DNA from: Streptomyces inusitatus
GTDB taxonomy: Bacteria > Actinomycetota > Actinomycetes > Streptomycetales > Streptomycetaceae
DNA: 64,000 nt
NCBI RefSeq assembly: GCF_014651115.1
Contig: NZ_BMWG01000021.1
Location: 62,001 to 126,000, forward strand
Reading direction: 5' to 3'
Shown one piece after another: positions 51,920 to 60,949 of this stretch; the stretch's first letter is position 1; each line of letters opens with the position of its first letter. The notes beneath the pieces are model-generated. The model ran no database searches and was not told the DNA's origin. It was given only the letters and a program-made list of their open reading frames with translations. Both the position numbers and the translations under genes were made by a program.

Positions 51920-52542
51920 GGCGTCGATACCCGCTTCCGTCCCCGGTAGGTGTCCGTCACCGAGTGACAGTTGGGGCAGAGCAGCCGGAGGTTCTCCCGG
52001 CGGTTGTCCCACCACTCGCCGTTCACATGGTCGACCTCCAGCCGGAGGGGATTCCCGTTCCACTCGGGGCCGGTGTCGCACATGGCACAGGCATCGGGGA
52101 CTCCGAGGCCCAGAAGCGCTCGGCGCAGACGCCGCCCGGGAACCCTTCCACCGTCCGGCGACCCGAGTGAGAGCAGCGCGTCGGCCGTTCTTCTGGCGGG
52201 CCGCCTCCGCTGCGGACGGAAATGCGAGATGTCGATGCCGAGCGCGGCTATGCGTCGGCTGATATGCGTGTGGTTGCCGCCCACCGGGCTGAGCCCGAGT
52301 CGGCGCACGACCTCTTGAACGGATGTGGACGCCACGACCGCTTCATTCAGGATTCGCTCCGTGTGTCGCACCCGCCGGTCGGCCAGATGCGAGACGTCTA
52401 TCCCCGCTTCCGACATCTTCTGCCGCACATAGCGCTTGGTGCCCGGTGTCGGCGTACGTCCGCACCAGCGGATCGCGGCGTCCCAGTCATCGGTCCGGGC
52501 CGCCGCTTCCGCCAGCATCTCCCGGGTGTATCTCACTGCCAT
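51916..52542 (-). CDS. HNH endonuclease with two IDxSHx repeat modules
   Basis: A 208-residue paralogue of the following HNH protein. It has two modules ending GIDVSHL and GIDISHF, the second with a clear SVQEVVRRLGLSPVGGNHTHI helix-turn-helix-like pattern. The HNH domain keeps CAMC and CPNCH and RLEVDHVNGEWWDNRRENLRLL. GGGGAGAG precedes ATG 52542. The stop overlaps the next GTG, so the pair is translated together. It probably arose by duplication with gain or loss of one module. Confidence 0.8.
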   Translation of the reverse strand: MAVRYTREMLAEAAARTDDWDAAIRWCGRTPTPGTKRYVRQKMSEAGIDVSHLADRRVRHTERILNEAVVASTSVQEVVRRLGLSPVGGNHTHISRRIAALGIDISHFRPQRRRPARRTADALLSLGSPDGGRVPGRRLRRALLGLGVPDACAMCDTGPEWNGNPLRLEVDHVNGEWWDNRRENLRLLCPNCHSVTDTYRGRKRVSTP

Positions 52543-52627
52543 CTCTCTCCCCGTCCCGGTCGCGCGTTCGTGACCCGAACGGACCAACGATCCGCCATCC
52601 GGACGGTTACGTCCGAAATGCGGAACA

Positions 52628-52656
52628 GCCCGTCCCGCTTCAAGGGCGGGACGGGC
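52628..52656 (-). terminator. Terminator after bcp
   Basis: Perfect 11-bp arms GCCCGTCCCGC and GCGGGACGGGC, 7-base loop, 22 bases after the bcp stop on the minus strand. It isolates bcp from the HNH pair, which must have its own promoter in 52543-52627. Confidence 0.75.
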
Positions 52657-52678
52657 CGTTCGACAGGGCGGGGCCGGG

Positions 52679-53146
52679 TCAGATGGCCAGGTCCTTGATG
52701 ATTTTGGCGACGTGGCCAGTGGCCTTGACGTTGTAGAAGGCGCGCTCGACCTTGCCGTGTTCGTCGATGACGATGGTGGAGCGGATCACTCCGGTGACGG
52801 TCTTGCCGTAGAGCTTCTTCTCGCCGAAGGCGCCGTACGCGGCCAGGACCTCCTTGGAGGGGTCGCCGACCAGGGTCACCTTGAGGCTCTCCTGCTCACG
52901 GAACTTGGCGAGCTTCTCGGGCTTGTCGGGGGAGACGCCGATGACGTCGTACCCGGCGTCGGCGAGGAGCTGGAGGTTGTCGGTGAAGTCGCAGGCCTGC
53001 TTGGTGCAGCCGGGGGTGAGGGCGGCGGGGTAGAAGTAGACGATGACCTTCCGGCCTTGGTGGGAGGCGAGGGACACCTCTTTGCCGTCCGCGTCGGGCA
53101 GGGTGAACGCGGGGGCGGTGTCGCCGGGCTGGAGTCGCTCGCTCAT
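52679..53146 (-). CDS. bcp: Thiol peroxidase, bacterioferritin comigratory protein (PrxQ)
   Basis: Reduces hydrogen and organic peroxides. The 155-residue protein has the peroxidatic Cys47 in TPGCTKQACDF with a resolving Cys52 five residues on, the atypical 2-Cys PrxQ pattern. GDTAPAFTLPDADG and VIVYFYPA are the usual thioredoxin-fold start. RBS-like GAGGA precedes ATG 53146. It stands as a single gene. Confidence 0.94.
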   Translation of the reverse strand: MSERLQPGDTAPAFTLPDADGKEVSLASHQGRKVIVYFYPAALTPGCTKQACDFTDNLQLLADAGYDVIGVSPDKPEKLAKFREQESLKVTLVGDPSKEVLAAYGAFGEKKLYGKTVTGVIRSTIVIDEHGKVERAFYNVKATGHVAKIIKDLAI

Positions 53147-53305
53147 GGTTCTCCTCGTGGGGGCCGGGCCGGTTCGCGCCGGCGGAAGTCAAGCCGTGCG
53201 GGTGTACCCCGCCGAGCGTAATAGGGGTGCCGTGGGGTGCGTGCGCGGTCGAGCTGACAGACTGGCGGTGAGGAAGTACCGGATCACGACCACGGAGGCG
53301 GCGCG

Positions 53306-53626
53306 GTGTCGGACGCGAGGACCCCTGCGCAGATCGAGGCGGACATTGTCCGCCGGCGCGAGCAGCTTGCCGAGACGCTCGATGAGATCGGGGTGCGGGT
53401 GCACCCTTCGACCGTCATCGGCGACGCGAAGGCGAAGGTCGCCGGGACGGTGGACCGCACGGCGGGACGGGCCTGTGCGGCGGTGAATCGTACGGTGACG
53501 GGTGTCCGCTCCCGGTTTGTCGGGGAGGACGGGGTGCCTCGTCTGGAGCGGGTGATCCCGGTGGCTCTGCTGGTCGTGGGGCTGGTCGGGCTGCTCGCCT
53601 CCTCCTCGCGCAAGAGCAAGGGCTGA
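53306..53626 (+). CDS. DUF3618 membrane protein
   Basis: A 106-residue protein with the DUF3618 start RTPAQIEADIVRRREQLAETLDEIGVRVHPS and one C-terminal membrane helix (VIPVALLVVGLVGLLAS) followed by a Lys/Arg/Ser tail. These are small actinobacterial envelope proteins of unknown function. GTG 53306 has GGAGG upstream. The GroES-like gene follows after 55 bases. Confidence 0.82.
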   Translation: MSDARTPAQIEADIVRRREQLAETLDEIGVRVHPSTVIGDAKAKVAGTVDRTAGRACAAVNRTVTGVRSRFVGEDGVPRLERVIPVALLVVGLVGLLASSSRKSKG

Positions 53627-53681
53627 GCACTGGTCGACCCCGCGCGCCGACGGAACGCCCGAAGGCGGGTAAGTTCGAGTC

Positions 53682-54038
53682 GTGAGCGCCAACAGCCATG
53701 AGCAGAGCACCCAGCACGACAAGCTTCCGATCCGGATGCTGCACGACCGTGTGCTGGTGCGGACCGACATTCCCGAGGGCGAGCGGCGTTCCAGCGGCGG
53801 CATCGTGATCCCCGCGACGGCGGCGGTGGGCCGGCGGCTCGCCTGGGCCGAGGTCGTGGCCGTGGGTCAGAGTGTGCGGAGCGTGGAGCCGGGGGACCGG
53901 GTGCTGTACGACCCCGAGGACCGGGCCGAGGTCGAGGTGCGGGGGGTGGCGTACGTCCTGATGCGGGAGCGCGATCTGCACGCGGTGGCGGCCGACCGCT
54001 TCCAGGGCTCCGAGGACTCCACGGGCCTTTACCTCTGA
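53682..54038 (+). CDS. GroES-like co-chaperonin domain protein
   Basis: A 118-residue protein with a chaperonin-10 fold: IRMLHDRVLVRTDIPEGERRSSGGIVIPATA, GEV-type WAEVVAVGQSVRSVEPGDRVLYDP and a final YVLMRERDLHAV. It is longer at both ends than GroES and its mobile loop (GERRSSGGIVIP) is similar. No groEL is adjacent, and the true groES lies elsewhere in streptomycetes. TAAGTT 6 bases before GTG 53682 suggests a leaderless mRNA. A specialised paralogue of unknown role. Confidence 0.82.
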   Translation: MSANSHEQSTQHDKLPIRMLHDRVLVRTDIPEGERRSSGGIVIPATAAVGRRLAWAEVVAVGQSVRSVEPGDRVLYDPEDRAEVEVRGVAYVLMRERDLHAVAADRFQGSEDSTGLYL

Positions 54039-54072
54039 GGGCCGGGTGACCGGGTGGTGACCGGCCTGACCC

Positions 54073-56547
54073 TCACGGTCCGGTGGCCTGCGGCGTGACC
54101 GGCGCGCCCAGTGGCCCGGCGGGGCCCTCCGGCCCGGCGCCGACCCCGCCGACTCCGCCCGCCCCGCCGACCCCGCCCACGCTCCCGGCCCCCGCGCCGA
54201 CGCCGATGCTGCCGATGCCGCCGTCGGGCAGGCCGCCGATCGAGAGGTCGCCGCCCGGTTCCGTACCGAATCCGCCGTCGCCTCCCGCCCCGCTGCCGTC
54301 GCCCGCCGTGGCCGCCTGGTCGTCCACCGGCCGGGGGCTGCCCACGGTGGTCGGCCCGGGCGGCGGGGCGGTGGGCGGCGGGCTCTGGGCGGGGCTCGGC
54401 CGGCCCGGCCAGGGCGGTGAGGCCGCCCCGGTCGGGCTCGGCGGCGGGGAGGTCCGGGGCTCGTCGCGGGCGTTCGGCCCGAGCCACAGCCGGAACTCCA
54501 CGATCTCCTCGCCCTCCAGCGCCATGCCGGTGAACTGCCCCCAGATCCGCGCGGGCGCGCCGCCGCCGTTGACCCTGGGCAGTCCGAGCGCCCCGTAGAG
54601 CGGTTTCTGCGCGCCGGTGTCCGGGTCCTGTCCCATCACGGCGACCACGGTCGCCAGCTCGGGGGTGTAGCCGGCGAACCAGGCCGCGCGGTCCTCCTCC
54701 GCGGTGCCCGTCTTGCCCGCCGCGGGGCGGCCGGCCGACAGCGCCGCCGTGCCGGTGCCGCCGTTCACGACGCTCTGGAGGACGGCGGTGGTGGTGTCGG
54801 CGGCCTCGCGGTCGATGACCTGTCTGCTTCTCCGTCCGGGCAGCGGTACCTCCTGGCCGTCCTTGGTGACCTTGGCGACGATCGTGTACGTGCCGTGTCT
54901 GCCGTGGTTGGCGAGGGTCGCGTACGCCTCCGCCATGTCGAGCACGCTCGCGGTGGCGGGGCCCAGCGCGATGGAGGGCGAGGGGGTGAGGTCGGGGGTG
55001 CTCGCGGGGAGTCCGAGGGCGATCGCGGTCCGTTTGACCCGGTCGGGTCCCACGTCCATCGCCATCTGGGCGTACACCGAGTTCACGGACTTGTCGGTGG
55101 CCTCGGCGACGGTGATCGGGCCGTAGGAGTGGCCGTCCTCGTTCTCGGGGGAGTAGGGCCGTCCGCTCCAGCCCTGGACGGTGCGCCGGTCGGTGCCGTC
55201 GTAGATCGTGTCGGGGGTGATCAGTCTGCCGTCCTGGGTGCGGGAGTGGTTCTCGAAGGCGGCGGCGAGGACGAAGGGCTTGAAGGTGGAGCCGACCTGG
55301 TAGTCGCGGCGGGTGGCGTTGTTGACGTACTGCCGGGTGTAGTCGACGCCGCCGTACATGGCGAGGACCCGGCCGGTGGCCGGGTCGATGGAGGCTCCGC
55401 CGACCCGGATGTTGCGGTCGGCCTTGCGGTCCGGGTCGAGCCGGGAGGTGACCTGGTCCTCCACGGCGCGGACGAAGGCGTTCTGCTTGGCGCGCTCCAG
55501 GGTGGTGGTGATCCGGTAGCCGCCCGCCGCGAGGGTGTTCTCGTCGAGGATGCGGTGGCCGGTCAGATAGTCCTCGACGGCCTGGACGACATAGCCGCGC
55601 TGGCCGGAGAGCCCGCCTGCGGGTCTGGCGCGCAGGGGTTCGGGGAAGGTGAGGACGGCTCGTTCGGCGGGGTCCAGCCATTTCTCCTTGACCATGCCGT
55701 CGAGGGTGTAGTTCCAGCGGGCGACGGCGGCCCCCCGGTTCTCGGGGTGGAGGCTGGTGTCGAAGGCGCTGGGGGCGTTGAGGAGGGAGGCGAGGTAGGC
55801 GCCCTCGGCGGTGTCGATGTCCTCGATGTCCTTGCCGTAGTAGGCCTGGGCGGCGGCCTGGACGCCGTAGGCGTTGCGGCCGAAGTAGCTGGTGTTGAGG
55901 TAGCCCTGGAGGATCTCGTTCTTGCTCTGTTCGCGGCTGAGTTTGACCGAGATGAAGAATTCCTTCCATTTCCGGGAGAGGGTCTGTTCCTGGCCGAGGT
56001 AGTAGTTCTTGACGTACTGCTGGGTGATGGTGGAGCCGGACTGTTTGCCCTTGCCGGTGAGGGTGTTCCAGGCGGCGCGGACCATGGCCTGGGGGTCGAC
56101 CGCGCGTTCGGAGTAGAAGTCCCGGTCCTCGGCGGCGAGTACCGCTCGCTGGACGGTGAGGGGGACGTCCGCCAGGGGGACGTTCTCGCGGTTGACCTCG
56201 CCGTCGCGGGCGATCTGGGAGCCGTCCTCGTAGAGGTAGACATTGGACTGGGCGGTGGCGGTGGCGTTGGCGGGCGGGATGTGGACGAGGGCGTATCCGG
56301 CGGCGAATCCGCCGATCAGCAGCAGGGCGAGGAAGAGGACGGCGCCGAGCGTCATCCGCCAGGTGGGGACGAGCCGCCGCCATCCGGTACGCCGGGGCCG
56401 TCGGCCGGGCGGCTGTCCGGCCCCCCGCCCGGAGCCCCGTCCGGACCCCTGCCCAGCCCCCCGTCCGGGCTCCGGCTCCGGCGCGGTCGCGGGCGCGGTC
56501 GCGTCCCTGGTCGGCCGGTCCGGTTGCTGTGACGGCTCCTCACTCAT
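54073..56547 (-). CDS. Bifunctional penicillin-binding protein (GT51 and transpeptidase)
   Basis: Class A PBP, 824 residues, polymerising and crosslinking peptidoglycan outside the membrane. A Pro/Gly/Arg-rich cytoplasmic start, one membrane helix (about 70-95), the GT51 domain with AAEDRDFYSERAVDP (catalytic Glu) and GSTITQQYVKNYYLG, and the transpeptidase with Ser420 in GSTFKPF, SVN and KTGTAEEDRAAWF. The last 150 residues are a Pro/Gly-rich disordered tail. Start at 56547. It is divergent from the ABC-2 operon. Confidence 0.92.
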   Translation of the reverse strand: MSEEPSQQPDRPTRDATAPATAPEPEPGRGAGQGSGRGSGRGAGQPPGRRPRRTGWRRLVPTWRMTLGAVLFLALLLIGGFAAGYALVHIPPANATATAQSNVYLYEDGSQIARDGEVNRENVPLADVPLTVQRAVLAAEDRDFYSERAVDPQAMVRAAWNTLTGKGKQSGSTITQQYVKNYYLGQEQTLSRKWKEFFISVKLSREQSKNEILQGYLNTSYFGRNAYGVQAAAQAYYGKDIEDIDTAEGAYLASLLNAPSAFDTSLHPENRGAAVARWNYTLDGMVKEKWLDPAERAVLTFPEPLRARPAGGLSGQRGYVVQAVEDYLTGHRILDENTLAAGGYRITTTLERAKQNAFVRAVEDQVTSRLDPDRKADRNIRVGGASIDPATGRVLAMYGGVDYTRQYVNNATRRDYQVGSTFKPFVLAAAFENHSRTQDGRLITPDTIYDGTDRRTVQGWSGRPYSPENEDGHSYGPITVAEATDKSVNSVYAQMAMDVGPDRVKRTAIALGLPASTPDLTPSPSIALGPATASVLDMAEAYATLANHGRHGTYTIVAKVTKDGQEVPLPGRRSRQVIDREAADTTTAVLQSVVNGGTGTAALSAGRPAAGKTGTAEEDRAAWFAGYTPELATVVAVMGQDPDTGAQKPLYGALGLPRVNGGGAPARIWGQFTGMALEGEEIVEFRLWLGPNARDEPRTSPPPSPTGAASPPWPGRPSPAQSPPPTAPPPGPTTVGSPRPVDDQAATAGDGSGAGGDGGFGTEPGGDLSIGGLPDGGIGSIGVGAGAGSVGGVGGAGGVGGVGAGPEGPAGPLGAPVTPQATGP

Positions 56548-56679
56548 GCGCCCATAGTGCACTTTTACTGTGAATATCCCCTGTATCCTCCCTGCTTTCC
56601 CGCATAAATACTTCGCGGGCTTCCACCCGGCCGCACTAGGGTCTGTCCCTTTGGCATCGGCGGGCGGGAGGGTGGACGG

Positions 56680-57480
56680 GTGCGGCTGTACGGCGTGGTG
56701 GCGGCCGGGGGATTCCGGCGCTTCGCGACCTACCGGGTGGCGACGGCGGCGGGGATCTTCACCAACACCGTCTTCGGTTTCATCATGGCGTACACCTATA
56801 TCGCCCTCTGGGACGAGCGTCCCCGGCTCGGCGGCTACGACGTGTCCGAGGCGCTCACCTATGTCTGGCTCGGCCAGGCGCTGCTGATGGCGTGCGCCAT
56901 GATGGGCGGCGGCTTCGAGGACGAGCTGGTCGAGCGGATCCGTACCGGCGACATCGCCGTCGACCTCTACCGCCCCGTCGACCTCCAGCTCTACTGGCTG
57001 GCGGGCGATCTGGGCCGGGCGGCCTTCCATCTGCTGGGCCGGGGGGTGGCCCCGATGGCGTTCGGGGCGCTCGCCTTCGAGCTGGCGCTGCCGGGGTCCG
57101 TGCTGACCTGGGCGGCGTTCCTGGTGTCGGTGGTGCTCGGGGTGCTGGTGAGCTTCGCGATCCGTTTCGTGGTCGCGCTGTCGGCGTTCTGGCTGCTGGA
57201 CGGCGCGGGGGTGATGCAGATCAGCTGGCTGGCGGGGCTGTTCTTCTCGGGGATGATGCTGCCGCTCAATATCTTCCCCGGGACGCTGGGCGAGGTGGCC
57301 CGGGCGCTGCCCTGGTCGGCGCTGCTCCAGGTGCCGGCGGATGTGCTGCTGGGCAAGAGCACCGGGTGGGGGCTGGCGGGGGCGTTCGCCTTCCAGGCGG
57401 GATGGGCGGTGGCGCTGCTCGTGGCGGGGCGGCTGCTCCAGAGCGCGGCGACGCGCAGGGTGGTGGTCCAGGGTGGCTGA
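56680..57480 (+). CDS. ABC-2 type permease (DUF990 family), first subunit
   Basis: A 266-residue membrane protein with about six helices, for example FGFIMAYTYIALWDE and WLAGLFFSGMMLPLNIFP. It belongs to the ABC-2/DUF990 permeases that work in pairs with one ATPase as exporters. GTG 56680 follows GGGAGGG. Its end overlaps the second permease by 8 bases. Cargo unknown; families of this type include drug and lipid exporters. Confidence 0.82.
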   Translation: MRLYGVVAAGGFRRFATYRVATAAGIFTNTVFGFIMAYTYIALWDERPRLGGYDVSEALTYVWLGQALLMACAMMGGGFEDELVERIRTGDIAVDLYRPVDLQLYWLAGDLGRAAFHLLGRGVAPMAFGALAFELALPGSVLTWAAFLVSVVLGVLVSFAIRFVVALSAFWLLDGAGVMQISWLAGLFFSGMMLPLNIFPGTLGEVARALPWSALLQVPADVLLGKSTGWGLAGAFAFQAGWAVALLVAGRLLQSAATRRVVVQGG

Positions 57481-58360
57481 GCCTCTGTCCGACCAGGTGG
57501 AAGAGGGCCCGGGGCCTGCTCGGACCGACGAGGGCCCGGAGTCCGCCGTACGGGCCCTGCGGAACGGGCTGCGCGTCTACGGCCTGATCGTCGCGATGTG
57601 GGTCCGCTCCACGATGACGTACCGCGCGTCCTTCCTGATGACGACCCTCGCCGGTTTCACGGTGACCGCTCTCGACTTCATCGCGATCCTGCTGATGTTC
57701 TCGCACGTCGACGCGCTCGGCGGCTACAGCCTCGGCGAGATCGCCTTTCTCTACGGCGCGGTCGGCACCGCCTTCGGACTGACCGATCTCACCATGGGCT
57801 CGGTGGACCGGCTCGGCCGCCGGATCCGCGACGGCACGCTGGACGCCCTGCTCGTACGCCCCGCCCCGGTGCTGGCCCAGTTCGCGGCCGACCGGTTCGC
57901 GCTGCGCCGGCTGGGCCGGATCACCCAGGGGCTGCTGGTCCTGACGTACGGGCTGGTGACGGTGGACGTCGACTGGACCCCGCTCAAGGCGCTGATGGTG
58001 CCGATGATGGTGCTCAGCGGCTCGGTGATCTTCGCGGCGGTGTTCGTGGCGGGGGCCGCCTTCCAGTTCTGGGCGCAGGACGCGGCGGAGGTCCAGTCGT
58101 CCTTCACCTATGGCGGCAGCACGCTGTTGCAGTATCCGCCGACGGTCTTCGCCGAGGATCTGGTGCGCGGGGTCACCTTCATCGTGCCGCTGGCCTTTGT
58201 CAACTGGCTGCCCGCGCTGTATGTGCTGGGGCGGCCCTATCCGCTCGACCTGCCGCAGCAGCTCGCCTTCGCGCCGCCCCTGGTCGCCGCCGTCTGCTGC
58301 TGGGCGGCCGCACTGGCCTGGCGGGCGGGGCTTCGTTCCTACCGGAGTACGGGAAGTTGA
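57473..58360 (+). CDS. ABC-2 type permease (DUF990 family), second subunit
   Basis: A 295-residue partner permease with a roughly 35-residue acidic N-terminus then six helices (SFLMTTLAGFTVTALDFIAILLMF, VLSGSVIFAAVFVAGAAFQFW). GRRIRDGTLDALLVRPAP matches RTGDIAVDLYRPVD of the first permease, the conserved cytoplasmic loop of this family. GTG 57473 lies inside the end of the first gene. The ATPase starts 8 bases after its stop. Confidence 0.82.
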   Translation: MAEPLSDQVEEGPGPARTDEGPESAVRALRNGLRVYGLIVAMWVRSTMTYRASFLMTTLAGFTVTALDFIAILLMFSHVDALGGYSLGEIAFLYGAVGTAFGLTDLTMGSVDRLGRRIRDGTLDALLVRPAPVLAQFAADRFALRRLGRITQGLLVLTYGLVTVDVDWTPLKALMVPMMVLSGSVIFAAVFVAGAAFQFWAQDAAEVQSSFTYGGSTLLQYPPTVFAEDLVRGVTFIVPLAFVNWLPALYVLGRPYPLDLPQQLAFAPPLVAAVCCWAAALAWRAGLRSYRSTGS

Positions 58361-58368
58361 GTACTGAC

Positions 58369-59412
58369 ATGGCCGACACGGCCGACATGATCGAAGTGGA
58401 CGGTGTGGAGAAGGTCTTCACCGTGCGCCGCCGGGCCGGCCTGCTGCGCCGGGAGAAGCGCGAGGTGCGCGCGGTCGACGGGATCAGCTTCCGGGTGGCG
58501 CGCGGTGAGATGGTCGGCTACATCGGGCCCAATGGCGCGGGGAAGTCCACCACCATCAAGATGCTCACCGGAATCCTCACCCCCAGCGGCGGCCGGGTGC
58601 GGGTCGCGGGCATCGATCCGGCGCGCGAGCGCACCCGGCTGGCGCGCCGGATCGGGGTGGTGTTCGGGCAGCGCACCACGCTCTGGTGGGATCTGCCGCT
58701 GAAGGACTCGTACCGGCTCGCCCACCGGATGTACCGGATCCCGGACCGCCGCTTCCGGGAGAACCTCGACCGGTGCGTCGAGCTGCTCGATCTGGCGGAG
58801 CTGCTGGACGTTCCCGTACGCCAGCTCTCACTCGGCCAGCGGATGCGCGGCGACATCGCGGCGGCGCTGCTGCACGATCCGGAGGTGCTCTATCTGGACG
58901 AGCCGACGATCGGGCTCGATGTGATCTCGAAGGCGAAGGTACGGGGGTTTCTGCGGCGGCTGAACGAGGAGAACGGGACGACGGTGCTGCTCACCACGCA
59001 CGATCTGACCGATATCGAGCAGCTCTGCGGCCGGGTGATGGTCATCGACCACGGGCGGCTGATGTACGAGGGTTCGCTGGACGGTCTCCATGAGGCGGGC
59101 GGGAGTGAGCGGACACTGGTGGTGGATCTGGAGCGCGAGCTGCCGCCCATGGTGACGGAGCTGGCCCGTACGGTACGGGTCGAGGGGCCGCGTCAGTGGC
59201 TGGCCTTCCCGGCCGCGCAGTCGGCCGCGCCGCTGGTGGCCGCGCTGGCGGAGAGGTATCCGGTCGCGGATCTGTCGGTGCGGGAGCCGGAGATCGAGAC
59301 GGTGATCGCGAAGATGTACGCGGAACGGCCTGCCCCGGCCCCGGACCAGGAATCGGACCCGGACCCGGACCCGGACCCGGACCCGGACCCGGTACCGGTG
59401 TCCGGCGGCTGA
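58369..59412 (+). CDS. ABC-2 exporter ATPase
   Basis: A 347-residue ATPase of the DrrA/NatA type. Walker A is GPNGAGKST, signature LSLGQRMRGDIAAALL, Walker B VLYLDEPTIGLD and switch His in LTTHDLTD. The C-terminal regulatory domain ends in an acidic tail of Asp-Pro repeats from six GGACCC units (59355-59390). ATG 58369 is used; ATG 58399-side Met of MIEVDGV would remove the first residues. It energises the two permeases before it. Confidence 0.9.
   Translation: MADTADMIEVDGVEKVFTVRRRAGLLRREKREVRAVDGISFRVARGEMVGYIGPNGAGKSTTIKMLTGILTPSGGRVRVAGIDPARERTRLARRIGVVFGQRTTLWWDLPLKDSYRLAHRMYRIPDRRFRENLDRCVELLDLAELLDVPVRQLSLGQRMRGDIAAALLHDPEVLYLDEPTIGLDVISKAKVRGFLRRLNEENGTTVLLTTHDLTDIEQLCGRVMVIDHGRLMYEGSLDGLHEAGGSERTLVVDLERELPPMVTELARTVRVEGPRQWLAFPAAQSAAPLVAALAERYPVADLSVREPEIETVIAKMYAERPAPAPDQESDPDPDPDPDPDPVPVSGG
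59355..59390 (+). repeat. Hexanucleotide repeat in ABC ATPase tail
   Basis: Six uninterrupted GGACCC units encode alternating Asp and Pro at the C-terminus. Copy changes would keep frame. Confidence 0.85.
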
Positions 59413-59567
59413 GGATCCCCCGTAGATCCCCCGTAGATCTCCCGTACGGCCTGGTCGCGGGAGGGTCCCCCGAACCCCGCCGTACCCGCCCGGGAACTCC
59501 ACGTGCACGCTGGGAGTACCTGAGGCAGGGACAATGCGCACGGGGTGCGCGCGGACAGGTGGAGTGG

Positions 59568-60896
59568 ATGAATCGCACAGCAGGGAAAGAACCGGGCGAG
59601 AACGGCGGCGGGGGACGCCGGACGGGGCTCCCCTCTTTCGCGTACACGGAGGCGGACGCCGAGAAGCAGCGCGGCGTCCGGCGGATGAAACTGTTCGCGA
59701 CCGGGCTGCTGGTCTTCGTCGCGGCCGTCTTCGCCCTCGCGACCTGGGCGAAGAACGCCGGAGCGGGCCCCTGGGCCGGCTATGTGGCGGCGGCGGCCGA
59801 GGCGGGCATGGTCGGCGCGCTCGCCGACTGGTTCGCGGTGACCGCGCTCTTCCGGCACCCGCTGGGCGTCCCGATCCCGCACACCGCGATCATCCCGAAC
59901 AAGAAGGACCAGCTCGGGGCCTCCCTCGGCTCCTTCGTCGGGGAGAACTTCCTCTCCGAGGACGTGGTCCGCGCCCGGCTGCGCTCGGTCGGCATCGGCA
60001 GCCGGCTGGGCGACTGGCTCTCCGAGCCCGACCACGCCGACCGGGTCACGTCCGAGCTGTCCACCGCGCTGCGCGGCGCGCTCACCGTGCTGCGGGACTC
60101 CGACGTCCAGGCGGTGGTGGGCGAGGCGATCACCCGGCGCGCCAACAGCGCCGAGATCGCGCCGACGGTCGGCAAGACGCTGGAGAAGGTCGTCGGCGAC
60201 GGGGCGCACCGCCGTGCCGTGGATCTGATCGCCGCCCGCGCCCATGACTGGCTGGTCGCCCACGAGGATCTGGTGATGGACACGGTCGAGGGGGGCGCGC
60301 CCGGCTGGACGCCGCGGTTCGTCGACCGGAAGGTGGGGGACCGGGTCTACCGGGAGCTGCTGCGTTACGTCACCGAGATGCGGGACGCGCCGGAGCATCC
60401 GGCGCGCGGGGCGATCGACCGGTTCCTGCGCGACTTCGCCTCCGACCTTCAGTCGGACACCGAGACCCGGGCGAGGGTGGAACGGCTGAAATCGGATCTG
60501 GTCTCCCGTGCGGAGGTGCAGGATGTGATCGCTTCGGCGTGGTCCTCCGTACGCACCATGATCATTTCGGCGGCCGAGGACGACCGGAGCGAGCTGCGGC
60601 TGCGGGCCCGTGCCTCGCTGCTCTCGCTGGGCGCGCGGCTGGCCACCGATGAGCGGCTCCAGTCGAAGGTGGACGGCTGGGTGGAGGACGCGGCGGTCTA
60701 TGTGGTGACCACGTACCGGGGGGAGATCACCTCACTGATCTCCGAGACGGTGGCGAGCTGGGACGCCGAGCACACCTCGCGGAAGATCGAGGCGCACATC
60801 GGCCGCGATCTCCAGTTCATCCGGATCAACGGCACGGTCGTCGGCGCGCTGGCGGGGCTGCTGATCTACACGGTGGCGCACGGGCTGGGCGGCTGA
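59568..60896 (+). CDS. DUF445 membrane protein
   Basis: A 442-residue protein with the DUF445 pattern: two membrane helices near the start (LFATGLLVFVAAVFALATWA and WAGYVAAAAEAGMVGALADWFAVTALFRHPLGVPIPHTAIIP), a long helical cytoplasmic region, and one helix at the very end (INGTVVGALAGLLIYTVAH). Function unknown. GGTGGAG precedes ATG 59568. The 155 bases before it carry ATCCCCCGTAG repeated in tandem. Confidence 0.82.
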   Translation: MNRTAGKEPGENGGGGRRTGLPSFAYTEADAEKQRGVRRMKLFATGLLVFVAAVFALATWAKNAGAGPWAGYVAAAAEAGMVGALADWFAVTALFRHPLGVPIPHTAIIPNKKDQLGASLGSFVGENFLSEDVVRARLRSVGIGSRLGDWLSEPDHADRVTSELSTALRGALTVLRDSDVQAVVGEAITRRANSAEIAPTVGKTLEKVVGDGAHRRAVDLIAARAHDWLVAHEDLVMDTVEGGAPGWTPRFVDRKVGDRVYRELLRYVTEMRDAPEHPARGAIDRFLRDFASDLQSDTETRARVERLKSDLVSRAEVQDVIASAWSSVRTMIISAAEDDRSELRLRARASLLSLGARLATDERLQSKVDGWVEDAAVYVVTTYRGEITSLISETVASWDAEHTSRKIEAHIGRDLQFIRINGTVVGALAGLLIYTVAHGLGG

Positions 60897-60949
60897 CCCG
60901 CTGTCTGTCGCGGGCCGGCCGTCAGGGATGATCAGCCTCAGTCTCAGTC

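Noticed and set aside
50978..52542. Integrated prophage or ICE at the tRNA
   Set aside because: No integrase, excisionase, att duplication or phage structural genes are present; flanking genes rdgB and bcp look like ordinary core order.
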